From Candidatus Zhuqueibacterota bacterium (lineage in GTDB: Bacteria > Zhuqueibacterota > Zhuqueibacteria > Zhuqueibacterales > Zhuqueibacteraceae), in assembly GCA_022616415.1 (NCBI GenBank), contig JAKEEU010000107.1, forward strand, positions 1-64,000: DNA of 64,000 bases, written 5' to 3'. Positions within the stretch are counted from its first letter, which is position 1. Every line of letters begins with the position of its first letter. Shown one piece after another: positions 36,936-44,298 of the stretch. The notes below the pieces were generated by a model. It was not told the origin of the DNA, did not search any database, and was given only the letters and a program-made list of their open reading frames with translations. The position numbers and the translations under genes were made by a program.

Positions 36936-37149
36936 TTAGGGGAGATCAATCAATACGAGATTGGGAATGCGTTCAAAGTGCTTTTTGAGATTCAGTTTGG
37001 ATTCCGATCTTTATCTCGAAAGCCGTAATGACCGAAATGCTGAAACGGTATTTATCGGTCAATTGCAACAAAACGGATTTTGTCTTGTCTTGTTTCCGGA
37101 AAAAATCAATCAAAATCGACGTATCTAAGACAATTGTAGAGGTGTCCAT
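36936..37149 (-). pseudogene. PIN-domain toxin with internal deletion
   Basis: ATG 37149 lies inside the end of the antitoxin gene. It gives MDTSTIVLDTSILIDFFRKQ (first PIN Asp) and FSISVITAFEIKIGIQ (second acidic residue), then stops. A second frame overlapping the stop reads LNLKKHFERIPNLVLIDLP, the normal C-terminal end of VapC-type toxins. The central half, with the remaining acidic residues, is missing. The toxin should be inactive. Confidence 0.8.
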
Positions 37150-37364
37150 TGGTTGATGAATCTCCTGGCTTCGTGAATTTCATTGATCTCGGCGTCTGTC
37201 CAAACCGAGGTTGTTAAAAGTTCCTTCTTCCATCTCTCGTGAAAAGACTCAATCTGTTTTGTGTCAGTTTTAAATTCAATCTTTAGCAATTCCAATATCG
37301 CCTTTTTCTTCGTGATTGGAAGATTATCCACAGTTTGAACGATTTGGCTGGTTAGAGAATCCAT
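37125..37364 (-). CDS. Antitoxin-like partner of PIN toxin
   Basis: Start set at 37364 (ATGGATTCTCTA) because AAGGAG lies upstream. 79 residues, helical and charged: SQIVQTVDNLPITKKKAILE, then WKKELLTTSVWTDAEINEIH, then an extended tail (ARRFINQWTP) typical of antitoxins that wrap the toxin. The toxin ATG overlaps its last 25 nt, the usual VapBC arrangement. No clear DNA-binding family recognised. The toxin is broken, so this may be a leftover. Confidence 0.65.
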   Translation of the reverse strand: MDSLTSQIVQTVDNLPITKKKAILELLKIEFKTDTKQIESFHERWKKELLTTSVWTDAEINEIHEARRFINQWTPLQLS

Positions 37365-37415
37365 TACGAAAATCTCCTTATAAAAATTGATCAACAGTCT
37401 GATGGTTTAATAAAA

Positions 37416-37442
37416 ATTATATAAAGCAAAGCATATTTGCAA
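37416..37442 (-). promoter_or_regulatory. Promoter for antitoxin-toxin pair
   Basis: Minus strand TTGCAA (37437-37442), 15-nt spacer, TATAAT (37416-37421), in an AT-rich stretch 52 nt before the antitoxin ATG. The spacer is shorter than ideal. Confidence 0.4.
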
Positions 37443-37489
37443 GAGAAAAGTTTCCCCCAATTTTCATTTTTACCAATGGAGATTCCTAA

Positions 37490-39658
37490 ATGTTCCAAAA
37501 CTACCTCAAAGTCGCGCTACGAAATTTGCGCAAATATAAGGGCTACTCTTTCATCAACATACTGGGTTTAGCAGTAGGCATGGCGTGCTGTTTTTTGATC
37601 ATGCTCTACGTGCGCTTCGAGCTGAGCTACGAGGATTTTCATGCCAACAAAAATCAAATTTACCGCGTCATTCCTCGCTGGATGAACAACGGCGTGGAAA
37701 TGGCGCAAGTGTGGACGCCGACGGCCTTGGCCCCGCATCTGGCAGCGCAGTTTTCCGAAATCAAAGCCGCGGCGCGTTACGTGCCGTGGGATGGCGAGGC
37801 GCTGATGCATTTCGGAGAGCGCGTCTTGCCACGCGAGCGCCTCGCTCTTGCCGATCAGGCCTTTCTCGAAATGTTTTCTTTCGAGCTCATCGAAGGCAAT
37901 CCGCAATCCGCGCTGCAAGCGCCGTTCGCCATGGTGATCAGTGAAAGCATTGCCAAAAGTGCTTTCCCCGATGAGGAGCCGCTGGGCAAGATCATTCGCT
38001 TCGACGACAAGCACGATTTTATCGTCACCGGCGTGTTCAAAGATATTCCGGCCAATTCGCACTTGCAGTTTTCCTATCTCGCCGCGTTTGTCACTTTGAA
38101 AAATTTCATGGCGGAGTACGGCGCTGCCGAGCACGTGCTGGAAAATTATTCGTCGTGGAATTATTCCACCTATCTGTGGATTCCGCGCCAAATTGACCGC
38201 AAAGATTTCGAGCGCCGGATGACGGCTTTCGTCGAAGAGAAATCGGGCAACAAATCAAGAACCACAAAGTATACGCTGCAGCCGTTGGCAGATATTCATT
38301 TCACCCAAGGCTTGCGCGGCGACAGCGCCAATGGCGATCTCACTTACGTCTACGCGTTTTCGGGCGTGGCCGCGTTCATCCTGCTCATTGCCTGCTTCAA
38401 TTTTATGAACCTGGCCACGGCTCGCGCGCTCAACCGCACCAAAGAAGTCGGAGTCAGAAAAGTCGTCGGCGCCTTCCGCTGGCAATTGATGACGCAGTTT
38501 CTTTTTGAGAAAATTGTTGACCGTGCCGCAATTCGGCATTGCTTCGTTTTTGATCATCGGCACCATCGTCGTGGTCGGCCAAATGAATTTCATGAAAAGC
38601 AGCAAACTGGGCTTCAAGAAAGAGCAGGTGGTTTGCCTCGAGCCGCCTCAGGAGCTTTTGAAAAACTACGACACGTTCAAGCAAAATCTTCTGCGGCACA
38701 GCAGCGTCGCGAGCATGACCATCGCGAACGGCGTTCCTGGCCGGATGTACAGCCATTATCCTTACAGGTTTCGCAATCGCGACGACGAGGAGACGACGGT
38801 ATCGATCAACACGCTGATTTTGGACTATGATTATCTCGACGTGCTGGGCCTGAAAATTGCCGAAGGCAGAAATTTGTCGCGCGAGATCGCGAGCGATGCC
38901 ACCGGCAATTATTTGATCAATGAAGCCGCAGCGCGAGAGCTGGGCATGGTGAATCCGGTCGGCATGGATTTGCAAGTGATCAACCGGCAGCGCCAAAAAG
39001 GAAAAATCGTCGGCGTGGTCAAAGATTTTCACTACGCCTCGCTGCACCGCCGGATCGAGCCGCTGGCAATGTGGATCGGCTCCGGAGAATACTGGCTCGT
39101 CGCCCTCCGTATTTCCAGCGGACATATTTCTCAAACCTTAAAGGTGATCGAGCAAGAATGGTCGCGCCTGGCGCCGGCTTTTCCGTTCGCCTATAAATTT
39201 TTGGATGAAGATTTCGACCGCTTGTACAAATCCGAGCAGAAATTGAGCGCCGTGTTGGTCGCGTTTTCAAGCCTGGCGGTTTTCATCGCTTGTCTGGGCT
39301 TGCTGGGATTAAGCGCTTTCATCGCCGAGCAGCGCACAAAAGAAGTCGGCCCCGCCTTTCCTTTCATAATTCTAAGGAAGGGCGGGGCAAAGTCCTCGGC
39401 GCTTCGGTTAGCGACATCGTCGTCTTGTTTTCGCAAGATTTTCTCAAGCTCGTTGCCCTCGCCTTCATCATCGCCTGTCCGATTGCCTATTGGGCGATGA
39501 GCCGCTGGCTGCAGGATTTCGCCTATCGAATGGAACTGGGACTTGGCATCTTTGCGCTGGCAGGCAGCCTCGCGTTCTTTTCCGCGCTGATTACTTTAAG
39601 CTATCAGGCGATCAAAGCCGCGCTGGCAAATCCGGTCGAAGCACTGAGATACGAATAA
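37490..39658 (+). pseudogene. MacB/FtsX-type ABC permease, paralogue 3 (broken)
   Basis: Intact at the start (NYLKVALRNLRKYKGYSFIN, periplasmic part, first half of the central FtsX core to MTQFLF near 38505). There the frame shifts directly into LRKLLTVPQFGIASFLIIGT, so about 100 codons, including two of the core helices, are missing. A second break at 39350 is an inserted 38-nt palindrome in the coupling motif TKEVG|...|KVLGAS. The third frame then completes the last core, ending NPVEALRYE at 39658. Two independent lesions make function unlikely. Position and 3' heptamer array match the other paralogues. Confidence 0.85.
39350..39387. repeat. Palindrome inserted in permease coupling motif
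   Basis: CCCCGCCTTTCCTT (39350-39363) pairs with AAGGAAGGGCGGGG (39374-39387), 13 of 14 matched, 10-nt loop. It replaces about five bases between the codons for KEVG and KVLG, where all paralogues are continuous, and so is a small insertion, possibly a miniature repeat. Confidence 0.7.
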
Positions 39659-39688
39659 CATCTCAGTGCGGAGATCCCGCTTCTCGGG

Positions 39689-39712
39689 ATGGAGGCGTTG
39701 AGGTATGAGTAG
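39689..39712 (+). pseudogene. Duplicated permease 3' tail
   Basis: Thirty nt after the paralogue 3 stop the sequence reads codons M-E-A-L-R-Y-E and TAG, in the GCGTTGAGGTATGAGTAG form closest to paralogue 2, followed by a heptamer array as after other permeases. It looks like the end of another permease joined here. Confidence 0.6.
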
Positions 39713-39716
39713 TAAA

Positions 39717-39751
39717 ACGTGAAGCGTGAAACGTCATCCGTAAAACGTCTT
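39717..39751. repeat. Five in-register heptamers
   Basis: ACGTGAA, GCGTGAA, ACGTCAT, CCGTAAA, ACGTCTT, directly after the duplicated permease tail and before the convergent aspartic-protease-like gene. Confidence 0.75.
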
Positions 39752-39753
39752 AA

Positions 39754-40137
39754 CTATTTTGAGGCCAGATAACCGCCAATAACTCCCAATATAGGTTTCA
39801 GCTTCCTGGCCGCCGTGTCGACTTCAACCCCAAAGTTTTCCAATGCAGTTGCACCGAGGAGATATAAGGAGTCTTTAGGAGCAAAAATGACCGGACAGGT
39901 GAGCGTTTCGTTCAGCTCAGAAACCGTGAATGAAGCTTCACCCAGAAGGCGGCGATCGCGCCGGCCATCGGCTAAAATCAGCTCTCTGCTGTGCAGCGGC
40001 TCAACCTCGATGGCTTGCAAACGGTCTTCAGGTATGAAGCTGTACAATGCACCGGTGTCAACCCAAAAGTTCTCTTCAAAAAAGAGTTCCGGCTTGACGG
40101 AATTGGCGATTTTAACTTTGACTTGAAACATGCCCAT
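39754..40137 (-). CDS. Retropepsin-like aspartic protease (clan AA)
   Basis: Start set at 40137 (MGMFQVKVKIAN); an upstream in-frame ATG would overlap the PIN remnant. 127 residues. The active-site motif appears as WVDTGALYSFIP (D-T-G, about residues 26-37). The matching second half of the fold is LYLLGATALENFGVEVD. Bacterial single-domain members act as dimers and are poorly characterised; they often lie near toxin-antitoxin genes. Here it follows a truncated PIN gene by 5 nt and may be co-transcribed with it. A fragment of a second clan-AA protein lies about 500 nt away at 40651. Confidence 0.7.
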   Translation of the reverse strand: MGMFQVKVKIANSVKPELFFEENFWVDTGALYSFIPEDRLQAIEVEPLHSRELILADGRRDRRLLGEASFTVSELNETLTCPVIFAPKDSLYLLGATALENFGVEVDTAARKLKPILGVIGGYLASK

Positions 40138-40141
40138 AGGC

Positions 40142-40267
40142 TTACCCGTTCTTATGAAGTTCCACGATGGAAATATAAGCCAAATCAAACTGAAAATCAA
40201 GTAAAGACGCGCCTTTGCGATTGGCTAATCCGGCAAGAACGACGTTGGTGTCAACGACTGCTTTCAC
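40142..40267 (-). pseudogene. Truncated PIN-domain toxin
   Basis: GTG 40267 overlaps the antitoxin end. It opens MKAVVDTNVVLAGLANRKGA, the canonical PIN start, but ends after 41 codons (FDLAYISIVELHKNG). PIN toxins are normally about 130-150 residues, so the centre and end are lost. Confidence 0.65.
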
Positions 40268-40526
40268 GTGCTTTTTCCTCCGCGCGTTTCTGCCGCCGGT
40301 ACGCAGTGATGTATGCGTCAATCTCTTCGTCTGTCATGCCACCGGCCGCCTCGATTTCGTCCTGGATTTGCTCAATAATCTGTTCAAGATCCCGCTCTTC
40401 TTCGGAAAGAATGGATTTGAGCGCGTGTTCAAAAGCCAAAACGTCATTTCCTTGAAATTTCCGTGAGGAGATTTGTTTAAACCGCGCTGCGATACTGTCG
40501 TCAACTTTAAGAACGAGCTCAGTCAT
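40251..40526 (-). CDS. Antitoxin-like protein upstream of PIN remnant
   Basis: 91 residues: beta-strand start (MTELVLKVDDSIAARFKQIS) of a ribbon-helix-helix or AbrB-like type, then acidic helices (SEEERDLEQIIEQIQDEIEA; GMTDEEIDAYITAYRRQKRA). Preceded by AAGGAG about 7 nt before the ATG. The toxin start overlaps its end. Intact in length but paired with a truncated toxin. Confidence 0.6.
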   Translation of the reverse strand: MTELVLKVDDSIAARFKQISSRKFQGNDVLAFEHALKSILSEEERDLEQIIEQIQDEIEAAGGMTDEEIDAYITAYRRQKRAEEKARESSR

Positions 40527-40650
40527 TGCCTTATCTCCTTTTTTTGATGTCTACCGCTTGGGTCAAATTACAAAAACAATTGCTGATTTTCAAGACTAAA
40601 TTTCAAAATCCGACAATCGGCCCAGCGTTCATCTCAGCTTATGGTAGCGC

Positions 40651-40815
40651 CAACTTTTGTACGGCAAGTGGAAAGACATCGAAGTGATTTTATCAAATGA
40701 CGAAGAACCCGCCATCGGCGCCGGCCTTTTGCAAGGCTCGGTGGTGACGATGGATTTTGTCAAGAATAATCTTGGGGTTGAAGAGCCGATACGAGCTAAG
40801 CGCAGAAAACGCTAA
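40651..40815 (+). pseudogene. C-terminal remnant of clan-AA aspartic protease
   Basis: Fifty-four codons without a start: EEPAIGAGLLQGSVVTMDFV, ending EEPIRAKRRKR and TAA 40813-40815. The AIG.GLL.G segment is typical of the second half of retropepsin-like proteins. No DTG motif upstream; a stop precedes the frame. Confidence 0.4.
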
Positions 40816-40834
40816 ACGATTTTCACCACAATGG

Positions 40835-40866
40835 AAATGAAGAACTCTGGTCTTTCATTTTTTTTG
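40835..40866 (+). terminator. Likely terminator after aspartic-protease remnant
   Basis: AAATGAAGA pairs with TCTTTCATTT (one bulged T), followed by a run of T from about 40858 to 40865. It lies 20 nt after the remnant's stop. The rest of 40867-40978 shows no gene. Confidence 0.5.
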
Positions 40867-40978
40867 TAGAGTTACCTTCAACCCACCCTCATATTACCAG
40901 TGCAAAGCCACCATCTCGTTTTTTAAAAAATTTTCGAGGCCGCTCGCTAGCGCTCGCTCTGTAAAATAATCAAATTAC

Positions 40979-42154
40979 CTATTGTCCAGAACGCACCACA
41001 CGCACATGGCCGTTGTTGATGATGTCAACAACAAAACGGTAGCAAAGACCATTGTAGAAATAGACCACCCACGCCGCGGAGGCGCTGTACATATCGGCTG
41101 TCCAAATCCAACTTTGTGTTTTGTCAAACTTCGAATTGATGTACGAACCATCGCTGTTTTTTTGCGGTTCCATCAGCGATAGCGCTTCTTCCAGCGTCGG
41201 CAAGCGCCAATCGCCAAAACCGGCGAAACAATCTTTGTTCAATTGCGCCACATAAGCTTTCGCGTTCTCATAGGTCATTGTTTCCGGCGAACCGGACTGT
41301 TGCCACATCAGGCCAGTAGTGTGATCGATCACAACTTTGCCTTGTAGCTGCACCTCGTACTCGTGGTTTATTCCTTTGCCCTGAGGATGGCTCCAATCTT
41401 CGCTCCATTTATGTTCAGCACAATAGAAATCGTACTTCTCAATCATGGCCTTTACGGTTTCGTCTGAGAGCGTATCGTTGGGCTTGGAGCGAAGTTGAAG
41501 CGTAGGCAAAGACTTGGCCGATGGAGATGGTCTAGGCGCAGCCGATTGCAAGCGCATACGGTCAAGCTCCCGCACCAAAGCGGCGTTTTCAGAGACCTTC
41601 TGCGCGAGCTGCTTTTGTAATGCTTCAAAGTCGGATTTGGGAACGCTCTCGCTCAAAAGCTTCTCCTTGGCGTGCAGCTCGCGTTGCAGTTTTTCCCACT
41701 CGCCCTTGCTGACCGATGCTTTCAAGAGTTCGTCTTTCTTGTGCAATTCCTGGCGTATTTCGGTTAGCGCATTTATCGGAATAAAGGCATCATGCGGTTT
41801 GAATTGTTGCACAGGGTTGGTCGGATGTCGGCGCCATGCTTCAAGGCTCGCAAGCGAGGTCACCAAGCTGCTTGAGAGTTTGGCCAAACCGGTGGCGGTT
41901 TGTTCGTACTCGATGCCAAGCTCGTAAAAAACGTTGGGCCGCCAGTTGGTAAGATCGGCGATGATCGCGTCGCTGTCAAAAATGTGCTCGATAATCTTTT
42001 GGTTGATGTTGTACACGCCCTCAAGCTCGTCCACGCGCAGCGCCTCGAAACCGGCTTTATTGCAAGCGGGTTTGATGGCTTCCCAGTAAACATTCTGGAA
42101 GTCTTCGCTGAAAGGCATGATCACAAAACAGAGTTTGCCGTTGATTTTTGGCAT
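40979..42154 (-). CDS. TIR/deoxyribosyltransferase-like protein with coiled coil and DUF1566 domain
   Basis: Start set at 42154 (MPKINGKLCFVIMPF) with GAGG upstream. 391 residues in three parts. Residues about 7-85 (CFVIMPFSEDFQNVYWEAIK; ADLTNWRPNVFYELGI) match the Rossmann-like nucleoside-2-deoxyribosyltransferase/TIR-type fold. A coiled coil follows (about 130-205, heptads of Lys/Glu/Leu). The C-terminal DUF1566 domain (DHTTGLMWQQSGSPETMTYE; FGDWRLPTLEEALSL; final VRVVRSGQ) spans about 270-391. The first domain looks short: after YELGI, where its last strand is expected, the text jumps to EYEQTATGLAKL. It may be a sensor or NAD-consuming effector; function is unproven. Confidence 0.7.
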   Translation of the reverse strand: MPKINGKLCFVIMPFSEDFQNVYWEAIKPACNKAGFEALRVDELEGVYNINQKIIEHIFDSDAIIADLTNWRPNVFYELGIEYEQTATGLAKLSSSLVTSLASLEAWRRHPTNPVQQFKPHDAFIPINALTEIRQELHKKDELLKASVSKGEWEKLQRELHAKEKLLSESVPKSDFEALQKQLAQKVSENAALVRELDRMRLQSAAPRPSPSAKSLPTLQLRSKPNDTLSDETVKAMIEKYDFYCAEHKWSEDWSHPQGKGINHEYEVQLQGKVVIDHTTGLMWQQSGSPETMTYENAKAYVAQLNKDCFAGFGDWRLPTLEEALSLMEPQKNSDGSYINSKFDKTQSWIWTADMYSASAAWVVYFYNGLCYRFVVDIINNGHVRVVRSGQ

Positions 42155-42420
42155 TTCAAGTTGCCTCGCGTCTGTCGCCCTTGTTGGATATTTCACAATC
42201 AAAGATGATTGGGTTAAGCTGAAATATAAATCTAAAAGAGATGAAAATCAAGGCTTGTTGTAAAGCAAAAGCCTTGAACACGGATGACGCGGATCACACA
42301 AAATAAATTCATTTTTAGCACCAACCTTTTTGCCCGAGGGCTGTCTTAATATCAAGGCGCAAAGCGAAACGAACTTATACACTGTGCCCAATTCGCTCGA
42401 CGAGATGAACAAAAAGGAGC

Positions 42421-42465
42421 GCGGACTTTCTTGTCCGCAATGCGCGTGTGGACTAGAAAGTCCAC
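42421..42465. repeat. Paired hairpins upstream of S41-like gene
   Basis: GCGGACTTTCTTGTCCGC (42421-42438) and GTGGACTAGAAAGTCCAC (42448-42465) each fold on themselves (6-bp arms) and are also imperfect inverted copies of each other, so two alternative structures are possible in the leader. The flank 42203-42420 shows no gene. Confidence 0.55.
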
Positions 42466-42492
42466 CTTCTCTTCAAACCAAAGGAGCACCTG

Positions 42493-44190
42493 ATGAAGCT
42501 CAAAGCTTTCCATCGCAACCTTTTTCTTGTCGCCCTGTCATTAATATTTAGCGTTCAGGCTCATGCCCAAGCCAACATGACGGCGGCAAAGTGGCAGGCG
42601 GATTTGCGTTACCTGCAAGAAGTTGTGAACACCGAACGCTCGAATCTGTTTCATAAGGTCACCAGCGCCGAATTCAATCGGGCGGTGAGCGAGCTGCATG
42701 TAAAAATTCCGCAGATGCAGCGTCACGAAATCATTGTGGGTTTGGCGCGTTTGGTCGCCATGTTTCGCATCGGGCATACGGTTCTGCCTCTACAAGTGTG
42801 GGAGCACGATCCGGATCCAAAAATCGCGTTTCACCGCTTTCCGGTGCTGGTCTATCTTTTTTCTGACGGCGTCTATGTGCGTTCAGCCAAGGAACAGTAT
42901 CGTGAAGCGGTTGGTGGCCGTGTCGTGCGCTTGGGAAAACTTCCCATCGATCAGGCGCTCGAAGCGGTGCGGCCGGTTGTCCATTACGAAAATGAGCAGG
43001 GTTTCAAATCCGAGGTGCCGTATTTCCTCGGTTGTCCGGAAGTGCTGCACGCCACCGGCGTCATCGATGATTTAAAGCGCGCGCCTTTGGTGATTGAAAA
43101 GGACGGCAAGGAACAGACGGTGTGGCTGCAAGCGGAAGAAGGCGGCCTTTTTCCAGGCATGTATGGAATCGTAAATCTTGGCGAGGGCTGGGTGGATGCG
43201 CGGCAATTCGCCAACGCACCCACGCCGCTCTGGTTGAAGGATTTGCAGCGGAATTATTTCTACGAGTATTTGCCGGATTCCAAAACCATGTACGTACGCC
43301 ACAGCCAGGTTCAAAACGAATCCGATGAAACCATTGCGGCATTTTTTCAGCGCATCTTCAAGTTTGTCGACGAAAACGAAGTCGAAAAATTTGTTCTGGA
43401 TTTGCGTCTGAACAGCGGCGGCAACAACTACCTCAATCGACCGATCATCGTCGGTTTGATTCAAGCGGGAAAAATCAACCAGTCGGGAAGATTGTTCACC
43501 ATCATCGGCAGGCGGACATTCTCGGCGGCGCAGAATTTGACCAATGAAATTGAAAAATACACGGAAACGGTTTTTGTCGGCGAGCCCACTTCGGAGAATG
43601 TGAATTTTTATGGCGACGTGGTTCGCAAGACGTTGCCGAACAGCGGGCTGCGCGTGTTTCTTTCCCATCTTTGGTGGCAGAACCTCGATCCGCGCGACAC
43701 CCGTGAATGGACCTCGCCGCAAATCGCCGTTGACATGACTGTTGACGACTATCGCAACAATCGCGATCCGGTGATGGAGGCGATTTTGCATTATACGCCG
43801 CAGCCGTCGCTGACGGAAAGGTTGAAGGCGCTTTTTATAAAGGGTAACGCGCCGGAAGCGCGAAAACAAGCTTTCAGCTATCGCGCTGATCCGCACAACC
43901 GCTTCGACAATGTGGAGGATAAAATCAACCGCCTCGGCTATGATTTGATGAATGAAAGCAATCTTGACGCCGCTTTGGAAGCATTCCGGTTGAATGTGGA
44001 GCTTTATCCCAATTCGGCCAACTGCTATGACAGCCTCGCCGAATGCTATTGGAAGCGAGGGGATTTGTCCGCCGCGATTCAACATTACGAAAAGGCGATC
44101 ACGTTGGATACCAACGGTTCGGTTGCGGCGAATTCTGAGCAGATGCTGAAACAAATTCGTGCGCAAGCTCAGTCTGCGAATAAAAAGTGA
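42493..44190 (+). CDS. S41-like peptidase domain protein with C-terminal TPR
   Basis: AAGGAG precedes the ATG by 7 nt. Signal peptide (FHRNLFLVALSLIFSVQAHA), then a helical region, a PDZ-less S41-like core (FVLDLRLNSGGNNYLNRPII, about residues 296-315; GRRTFSAAQNLTNEI with the presumed nucleophile Ser, about 337; VFVGEPTSENVNFYGD), and a C-terminal TPR pair (GYDLMNESNLDAALEAFRLN; DSLAECYWKRGDLSAAIQHY). 565 residues, exported to the periplasm or beyond. Related proteins are tail-specific-protease relatives, but catalytic Lys could not be assigned. It lies among ABC permeases and could act on envelope peptides; that is inference. Confidence 0.78.
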   Translation: MKLKAFHRNLFLVALSLIFSVQAHAQANMTAAKWQADLRYLQEVVNTERSNLFHKVTSAEFNRAVSELHVKIPQMQRHEIIVGLARLVAMFRIGHTVLPLQVWEHDPDPKIAFHRFPVLVYLFSDGVYVRSAKEQYREAVGGRVVRLGKLPIDQALEAVRPVVHYENEQGFKSEVPYFLGCPEVLHATGVIDDLKRAPLVIEKDGKEQTVWLQAEEGGLFPGMYGIVNLGEGWVDARQFANAPTPLWLKDLQRNYFYEYLPDSKTMYVRHSQVQNESDETIAAFFQRIFKFVDENEVEKFVLDLRLNSGGNNYLNRPIIVGLIQAGKINQSGRLFTIIGRRTFSAAQNLTNEIEKYTETVFVGEPTSENVNFYGDVVRKTLPNSGLRVFLSHLWWQNLDPRDTREWTSPQIAVDMTVDDYRNNRDPVMEAILHYTPQPSLTERLKALFIKGNAPEARKQAFSYRADPHNRFDNVEDKINRLGYDLMNESNLDAALEAFRLNVELYPNSANCYDSLAECYWKRGDLSAAIQHYEKAITLDTNGSVAANSEQMLKQIRAQAQSANKK

Positions 44191-44221
44191 AATTTGTGCT
44201 TTTCGGCAAACATGATTAAAC

Positions 44222-44283
44222 CGCGAATCAACGCTAATGAACGCTAATAGTTTTTATTCGCGTAAATTCGCGCGCATTCGCGG
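44222..44283. repeat. Palindromic decamer array
   Basis: Three 10-nt units on one arm (CGCGAATCAA, CGCTAATGAA, CGCTAATAGT) face three on the other (TTTATTCGCG, TAAATTCGCG, CGCATTCGCG), so the array folds as one long imperfect stem. It ends 15 nt before the ATG of permease paralogue 4. Confidence 0.75.
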
Positions 44284-44298
44284 TTAAAGAGAGGAACC

